From positions 1-12,971 of the forward strand of contig MU634356.1 in assembly GCA_026770595.1 (NCBI GenBank): 12,971 bases of DNA. Direction: 5' to 3'. Source of the stretch: Ochromonadaceae sp. CCMP2298. Its lineage: Eukaryota; Sar; Synurophyceae; Ochromonadales; Ochromonadaceae. The position numbers and the translations under genes are program-made. Below are positions 7,882-12,971 of the stretch, in pieces. Numbering within the stretch: the stretch's first letter is position 1; each line of letters opens with the position of its first letter. The notes under the pieces were generated by a model, which was not told the origin of the DNA, did no database searches, and saw only the letters and a program-made list of their open reading frames with translations.

Positions 7882-8710
7882 AAAGCAAAAACTACCAAAA
7901 TCCAGCTGGGCCTCAAATTCCAGCTGGGAATTCGGGCGATAGCATCAAATTTCAATAAATATGCGCAAATCACCATTTTTACACTCCGTGGGCGTCAATT
8001 TATCGAAAAACAAGGCCACCACCCTTTTGAAATTGAAAGGCGTGCCAATGCATCACTCTCAGATCATTATTCAAACTAAATCACAACTCTTGGTAGATCG
8101 AGCGTTCGGATTCCTTTTAGAAAGATCACCCTACTCCGTCAGGTAAAGCCCCACGCCTTTGCACGCAGTTCATATTAGTAGAAGGCCGCAGAGCCGCAGC
8201 TGGCCGTCATGCAGATGTAGTTCGTGCAGCCATGAATCTCAGCTCCCGGGCAAATATGCACGCTCACACCTTCTGTTTGAAGACAGCCGTGAGCACAGTG
8301 TACCACCTTCTCTCCTCTGCGTCCTCTACTCATTGTGGCTGCCGATGCGTAGAAACCAGCCGGGCGGGTGAGCGTTCGTTGGAAGGTCGACTGGATCCGG
8401 GACTTGTGTCTTGCGATTGACTGCACACGCGCGATACTGCACGATCCACGAGGTAAGACGACGTCGTCCGTGCGAGAAAATGCTACTCTGCGCGCGCACT
8501 CACCTTCTCTCTGTCACATTTGAAAAGAAGAAAGGCACCCTCTCATATTCAAATCCTTCTCATTGGAGAGATTTGGCTTGTATCGTGTTATCATACACAA
8601 TCAATATTAGTAAATCAAGGTTAGGCGCCCAAACTATGAAATTTTCGCGCGTTTCGCCTTGGGGATTTTCGAGCTGGAGTCCCAGCTGGATTTTGGTTAG
8701 TTTTTGCTTT
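7882..8710. mobile_element. Candidate inverted-repeat element (829 bp) between divergent genes
   Basis: Bases 7882-7910 and the reverse complement of 8681-8710 match at every position apart from a single inserted A. Similarity continues more weakly inward for roughly 60 bases (CCAGCT, GGCGA and AAATTTCA blocks). This looks like terminal inverted repeats of a small non-autonomous DNA element, although no transposase was found inside and no clear target-site duplication is visible. An alternative is a promoter segment duplicated in inverted orientation to serve two divergent genes, since one copy lies just upstream of the ankyrin start and the other about 450 bases upstream of the PLP-enzyme start. 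Confidence 0.5.
8175..8333 (-). CDS. Doubtful small Cys-rich ORF, 52 aa
   Basis: A 52-residue frame starting MSRGRRGEK has six cysteines in its last 41 residues (patterns CX3C, CX10C, CX7C, CX4C, CX4C). An in-frame ATG at 8426 would add 31 residues. It lies inside the inverted-repeat-bounded segment. No family is recognised, there is no signal peptide and no supporting context. The cysteine spacing is the only reason to list it, and it may well be chance. Confidence 0.15.
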   Translation of the reverse strand: MSRGRRGEKVVHCAHGCLQTEGVSVHICPGAEIHGCTNYICMTASCGSAAFY

Positions 8711-9159
8711 CAGCGACCGGAGCACACTCCTCTCGGACTGATCTTCCAGCTGAGCAGTAAACTTGGCTTCTCTCTCCTCGTTCATTGATAGGACTTTTGT
8801 CGCTAGAGGCAGTGGAGTGGATGGGGAAGCGCTGCGAACAGACTTCTTTGAACAGTCCGTGGTGGAGAACTTTGAGATAGAGGAGATACAGTGATTTCAA
8901 ATTCATATGCGGCGTAAATTATCAAATATCGCTATTCTTCATCAGATGACTGAGTTCAGTGCCAATTAATGACCATTTTCCTTGAAATAATGGAGATCCT
9001 AATACGAGCTCGTATGTGGTCTACCGGTAGGAACTACGAATCAATCTCGTGATCGGTGCGCTGTAGGAGTCGGACGAGAACCTCCAAGGCTTCCACTGTC
9101 CGCAGCCCGCAGCGCGCAGTCCTCACCGCCATCTCAAGATCTGTGCTCGTCAAACCACC
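8711..9159 (+). promoter_or_regulatory. Promoter/leader of the PLP-enzyme gene
   Basis: No gene is seen between the right inverted repeat and the start at 9160. A perfect 14-bp palindrome, ATACGAGCTCGTAT, lies at 9002-9015, about 145 bases upstream of the start codon, and could bind a dimeric regulator. The last 80 bases are GC-rich and lead into a good start context (ACCACCATGA), so the 5' untranslated region probably lies there. Confidence 0.35.
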
Positions 9160-11531
9160 ATGATTGAGCTCTGGAACTCCCGATTGAAGAAGACCCCCCA
9201 GGAGCTGCTGCTGGAGATATCCCAGGCTGCTGAAGGCATGGACTGGGACGTCTATGGGGACTATGGGACCTCTGCGGATACATCATACTTGCGCGCCTTC
9301 GAGAAGGAAGTGGGTGCGTTTTTCGGGAAGGAAGATGTAAGATGGAGTCAGATGGGGGGTGATGCGGGGTGGGGTAGTAAGGGGTGTTGATGGGGGTGGG
9401 GAGTGGTAAGGGTGGGGGGATGGGTGTGTGTGTGGGCGGTAAGCTGCCTCGATGGCTCGGTCCTTTTCAGGCCCTTGGCTGTTACCATATCCCCACACTC
9501 TCCCACGCACCTCCCCCCAACACCTTATTTGCCAAATACATACCATATACAAACCACGGTTTCCTCACGCTAACCCTCACAGCCCCTAACACCATATCTT
9601 AACACTTAACACCATACCTTAACACCCTAACACCATACCTTAACACCCTAACCCAGGCGCTCTTCCTACCCTCCGGAGTAATGGCGCAGCTCATAGCACT
9701 GCAGATACACTGCCAAGACAAAGCCCGTGCATTCGTCTGCCATCACTCATCGCACCTGCTGCTGCACGAGCAAGGTGTGTAAAACCCTCTTTTTTTAATG
9801 CATATGTATTAATCCCCTCTTTCTATGTATATATCAATCCCCTCTTTCTATGCACCTGTACTAACCCCCTCCACCTCTAAACCCTCTCGAACAGATGCAT
9901 ACAGGCATCTGGTGGGTGTGGAGGCAGTGGTGGTGCCAGCAAAGCAGTCGCGTATACAGGTGCATGTCGTATAATACATCGCATCATATATCATATTATC
10001 TCCCACCCCCTACCTCCCACCCCCTACCTCCCACCCCCTACCTCCCAACTCCTAACCCTTTCTCCGGTCCCCTTTTCGTTCCCAGGAGCCGTTATCTCTG
10101 CAAGCCGTGACTGCCGCAATCGACGCTAGGCAGGAGGGGCAGGGAAAGGGGGCTATTCCCGCAGTGGTGTTGCTTGAGACCCCGCACAGGGAGATAGGGG
10201 GCAAGCTAACGTCGGAGGAGGAGCTGGCGGATATTGCAGCGTATTGTCGTCGCTTCGGTGTTGCTCTGCACTGTGACGGCGCCAGGCTTTGGGAAGCGTT
10301 GGCGTGTTACCAGTATGAGGGGTTGGGCGTTGGGGGGGCTGAGGGAGGCGAGGGAGGGGAGGGCCTTGGTTGTATGGGCGTGGGTATGGGCGTGGGTGGA
10401 CAGGGAGAGGGTACGGCGGGTGTCATGGGACGGTCCCTGCAATCTACTGCCTCCAGCATCGCCTCTCACTTCGACTCCCTCTACGTGTCCTTCTACAAAG
10501 GCCTAGGGGGTATGACAGGTGCTGTGCTGATGGGGCGGGGGCCCTTTATCGCCCAAGCCAGGGTGTGGGCCAGGTGTGTAAAACCCTCTGCGCTGTATAC
10601 TAACCCCCTCTTTCTATGTATATATCAATCCCCCCTTTCTATGCACCTGTACTAACCCTCTCTCACCTACCAACTAACCCCCTCTACACTATACCCAATT
10701 AACCCCTAGGCGTTTTGGGGGCAATCTGTTTACTCTGCTGCCCTATGCTGTGAACGCCCAGCAGTGCTTCAGGCAGTACGTACTGTGGAACACACCCAAG
10801 GTATAATACACTATACTAGCTCGCACTCACCTCCATTGACTCACCTCACCTCTCCCCCCGTCCCCAAACACACACTCGCACACTTACACCATTCCTATAG
10901 GAGAGCCCCTCCTCTACCACCCTCCACCCCCTCAGCATGCGAGCGAGAGTGCTGCGGCTGCAGAGGGTGGTGGCCCTACTTACCAGCATCAGTGGTGAGG
11001 GTGGTGGGGGTTGGGGTGGGGTTGGCGACGACAGTAGCGATGGTGGGGGGGGGGGCGGTGGTTATTTGCGCTTCGACCCCCCTCTTCCTCTCGTGTCCCT
11101 CGTGCACCTGTACATCCGCTGCAGCGTCGCACAAGCCACTGCAGCGAATGAGCAGAGCAGTCAGCAGACAGGGGTGGGCTGCTTTGCGAGAGTGAGACCA
11201 GCGGTCGGGGGGGTGGAGGGGGGGAGTGGTGAGGGGGGGGCGGTGGGGGTCTATGAGGAGTGCTTCTTCGAATTCAATTTGGTAAGCCCGGTAAATTCCC
11301 CGCAAATCCTCAATTTCCGTTTCTTATCCCAATTCCCTACCGCTGGGTTCTCCCGCCTCTGCCTCTGCCTCAACCTCGTAAATCTGCTCACTCACTCCCT
11401 CTCCACTCTATCATCCTTGCCAATCGGCCTCTCCCCCACAGGGCCCAGGCAACATAGGGCTCACTGATGCACAGTGGGCGGAGGGCTGGCGAGCATTTAT
11501 CAGCAAACTACACCAAATAGTAGAAAATTAG
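9160..11531 (+). CDS. Threonine aldolase / beta-eliminating lyase family PLP enzyme, 7 exons, 469 aa
   Basis: Predicted PLP-dependent lyase of the L-threonine aldolase family (threonine to glycine plus acetaldehyde), fold type I. Exons: 9160-9336, 9657-9774, 9895-9959, 10086-10573, 10710-10800, 10901-11281, 11442-11531. All introns are GT-AG and the frame is kept. Residues 62-70 (FLPSGVMAQ) form the cofactor loop. HCDGARLWEA holds the PLP-ring aspartate D184, and SFYKGLGGMTG holds the Schiff-base lysine K258. The segments TPHREIGGKL, DSLYVSFYKGLGG and RRFGGNLFTLLPYA resemble a bacterial branch annotated as beta-eliminating lyase/threonine aldolase, which suggests acquisition from bacteria, although this is inference. 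It is longer than the usual 340-400 aa because of Gly-rich inserts at about 199-235, 350-365 and 415-430. Exact substrate is uncertain. Divergent from the ankyrin gene. Confidence 0.9.
9588..9649 (+). repeat. 21-bp tandem repeat at the 3' end of PLP-enzyme intron 1
   Basis: Three consecutive units of AACACCATACCTTAACACCC(T) (9588-9607 diverged and one base shorter; 9608-9628 and 9629-9649 identical) run to within seven bases of the intron 1 acceptor at 9656. Each unit carries TTAAC, and the junctions create CTAAC, so several branch-point candidates are present. Confidence 0.85.
9775..9894 (+). repeat. PLP-enzyme intron 2, near copy of intron 4
   Basis: The intron begins GTGTGTAAAACCCTCT, the same 16 bases as intron 4. 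It then contains two copies of AATCCCCTCTTTCTATG, the second followed by CACCTGTACTAACCCC. Intron 4 has the same order and nearly the same bases. The TACTAAC in the shared tail is a good branch-point candidate. The flanking exons are unrelated. Confidence 0.85.
10000..10056 (+). repeat. 14-bp tandem repeat in PLP-enzyme intron 3
   Basis: Three perfect copies of CTCCCACCCCCTAC (10000-10013, 10014-10027, 10028-10041) are followed by a diverged partial unit, CTCCCAACTCCTAAC. They make up the pyrimidine-rich half of intron 3 (9960-10085). Confidence 0.85.
10574..10709 (+). repeat. PLP-enzyme intron 4, near copy of intron 2
   Basis: It shares the first 16 bases with intron 2. After a variable 20 or so bases it shares a stretch of about 65 bases through CTCTTTCTATG, TATATATCAATCCCC, CTTTCTATGCACC and TGTACTAACCC, with only a few substitutions. 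Beyond that the tails diverge up to the acceptor at 10709. Intron 2 interrupts its codon in phase 1 and this one in phase 2. Confidence 0.85.
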
Positions 11532-11897
11532 ATTGGGGAGGGGGGGTTGGAGGTAGGGATGGGGATGGGGATGAGGTAGACTATGACAGCGAATTCACAG
11601 ACCTTCCAATGTTTATAAATTTAAATTATTATGCATTCAGTGCGGGTTTAGACCTTCCCATTCACCGTATTTATATACCTTCTACCTCCATGTACCTAAC
11701 TGTACCGTCTACCTTCTAATCGTCTGTACGAATGGACATGATTCTAGCCGCAATTTCCCGTCTAGCTCGAATACGTGGGAGTCGGTGAAGAGTTAATTTA
11801 CTTCTGGACTGACGCCTCTTCATAACGTCAATCCATTCTGGGATTTAGGTCATAACGTCATAACGGCATAAGGTCTTGCGAATTGTCAGACCCAGCT
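11532..11897. other. Convergent 3' flank between PLP-enzyme and four-TM genes
   Basis: No gene is seen. The first 50 bases are G-rich. An AT-rich stretch at about 11610-11640 (ATAAATTTAAATTATTATG) may hold the 3' processing site of the PLP-enzyme gene. CATAACGTCA occurs twice, at 11821-11830 and 11851-11860, exactly 30 bases apart, close to the end of the four-TM gene. Confidence 0.4.
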
Positions 11898-12675
11898 TTA
11901 CATTTGGTCTTCAACGGCTTGCGTGGCTTGCGTGGCTTGCGCGTCTTGCACGTCTTGCACGGCTAGCGCGGCTTCCGAAGCCGCTTTATGCGCGTGCGCT
12001 CTATGGCCCATGATGACGCCGAGAATGCTGCACAGGGTGCTCGTCACCAAGAGGCACAGGGAGGCTGTAGAGTGAGTGTATAGGTGTATGTATAGGTGTA
12101 TGCATTAGTTTGTATTTATTTGAAAATATAGGTATAAAGGTATGTTTATGTATATACTCACCTATGACAAGGGAGGAGGATGTGCCGTACTCGGCTTTGG
12201 CGTCAGTATCCGCTAGCAGGTCTATGATCGAATCCCGACAATCCGATCCCATGAACGCGGAAAACGCGGCCATCGTGAAGAGAGTAGTGACAACGCTCGA
12301 GACCACCGCGACGTACTTAATAGCCCCCTCTAAGGTGACCGAAAGGCCGTTCATGATCAGGTTGAAGAGGCAGAGTATCCAGGACAGCGCCAAGAAAGAG
12401 ATGGTCGTCTTGCCCGCCGAATTGCACTTGTCGCATAGGTCAGACGCGGTCCCGAAGTCGCACTTTCTGTACTCGTACACCTCGAAGTCGGATTCTGTCG
12501 TAAATGCCTTGAGACCGAACCAGGCTCCGGCATCCCCGTCCTTGTTGTCCGAGTGCAGCCAATTGCTATCCGAGAGTGTCTTTCTGTTATCGCTCCACGA
12601 TCCCATCGACGCCAGGAGAAAGGCCAGCGAGACAAACGTCAGGACCGTGGCGAGAATGTTGAAGTAGGACACCAT
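11898..12675 (-). CDS. Four-transmembrane protein, claudin/amastin-like topology, 2 exons, 226 aa
   Basis: Predicted integral membrane protein of unknown role. Exon 1 is 12675-12162 and exon 2 is 12064-11898, joined across a GT-AG intron in phase 1. The join completes TM4 (SSSLVIASLCLLVTSTLCSILGVIMG), which supports the intron. TM segments are at about residues 6-25, 91-113, 119-143 and 166-192. The large first loop (26-90) has C72, C81 and C84; the short second loop has C146. This arrangement resembles claudins and trypanosomatid amastins, but no signature motif is certain. The cytoplasmic tail from about 193 carries seven three-residue repeats encoded by a 9-nt tandem repeat. The start MVSYFN was chosen because TM1 follows directly; an in-frame ATG at 12747 would add 24 residues rich in Cys and His. 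Confidence 0.72.
11916..11978 (-). repeat. 9-nt tandem repeat coding the C-terminal tail of the four-TM protein
   Basis: Seven imperfect 9-nt units (plus strand GGCTTGCGT, GGCTTGCGT, GGCTTGCGC, GTCTTGCAC, GTCTTGCAC, GGCTAGCGC, GGCTTCCGA) run without gaps. Read on the minus strand they give three-residue repeats with the pattern small residue, Gln or Glu or Leu, Ala or Asp, ending in VEDQM and the stop codon. Confidence 0.85.
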
Positions 12676-12971
12676 GATGAGAGGCTTGTCGTGGTCGTGA
12701 GAGTTGTGCCAGGAGCAGCAGATGCAGGGGACGAGGAGTGATGGCAAGGATCTTATTATGATAAAAAGATTCCAAATGAGGATTTATGACTCGTCATCCA
12801 TAAGTTAGCCGTTCGCTTTCTGCGACGGGGTGGTTTTTTCCCAGCCAAAAGCGCCTAAATGAGAGAAATTTTGTTCCACTAGTCCATTTGATATGGGGTT
12901 TTAGAAATATTCACGCGAGTGCAAGAGGTCTTTTTTGCCACAGTCGCTAGTGGCAGCTAAACTCCCCTTGT
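12676..12971 (-). promoter_or_regulatory. Upstream flank of the four-TM gene
   Basis: No gene is recognised to the end of the window. ATGAC-TC-GTCAT at 12786-12797 is a perfect inverted repeat with a two-base spacer, about 110 bases upstream of the chosen start codon, and resembles a bZIP-type dimer site. The role is inferred from position only. Confidence 0.25.

Noticed and set aside
8411-8788. 125-codon plus-strand frame upstream of the PLP-enzyme gene
   Set aside because: Its only recognisable part is the translation of the right inverted-repeat arm; there is no domain and no intron linking it to the enzyme.
9588-10041. Short regular repeats considered as a CRISPR array
   Set aside because: These are contiguous tandem units without unique spacers, within introns of a eukaryotic gene.
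12838-12870. GCGCCTAAATGAGAGAAATTTTG resemblance to the inner inverted-repeat segment near 8622-8645
   Set aside because: Only short AT-rich words match; the CAGCTGG core of the repeat is absent, so chance is the simpler explanation.

Overview
The window is a piece of nuclear DNA from an intron-rich, probably unicellular eukaryote. The evidence is GT-AG introns in every recognisable gene (14 in total), GC-rich coding exons set against T/C-rich or TG/TA-rich introns, Kozak-like starts with no ribosome binding sites, and eukaryote-specific families such as a LARP4-type La-related protein. The lineage cannot be fixed from the sequence alone. A protist or alga fits better than an animal, plant or yeast.

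Layout. 1-1253: simple-sequence DNA, then the LARP promoter and leader. 1254-5171 (+): seven-exon LARP4-like RNA-binding protein, 742 aa. Its intron 5 carries a likely C/D-box snoRNA with an exact match to a conserved LSU rRNA stretch, and intron 6 carries two related structured elements. 5172-6503: convergent intergenic region with repeats and a strong hairpin. 6504-7868 (-): two-exon ankyrin-repeat protein, 405 aa. 7869-9159: divergent intergenic region bounded by a near-perfect inverted repeat. 9160-11531 (+): seven-exon PLP enzyme of the threonine aldolase/beta-eliminating lyase family, 469 aa, resembling bacterial relatives. 11898-12675 (-): two-exon four-transmembrane protein of claudin/amastin-like topology, 226 aa. 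12676-12971: upstream flank of that gene with no recognisable gene.

The four proteins do not form a pathway: mRNA binding and translation control, a protein-interaction scaffold, amino-acid metabolism and a membrane protein. The gene order is + - + -, giving convergent, divergent and convergent pairs.

The most interesting signals lie outside the exons. Introns 2 and 4 of the PLP enzyme are near copies of each other, as expected for intron copying or introner-type elements. Several other introns consist of short tandem repeats running towards the acceptor. Structured RNAs sit in the LARP introns. An inverted repeat of about 30 bp bounds 829 bp between the ankyrin gene and the PLP-enzyme gene.
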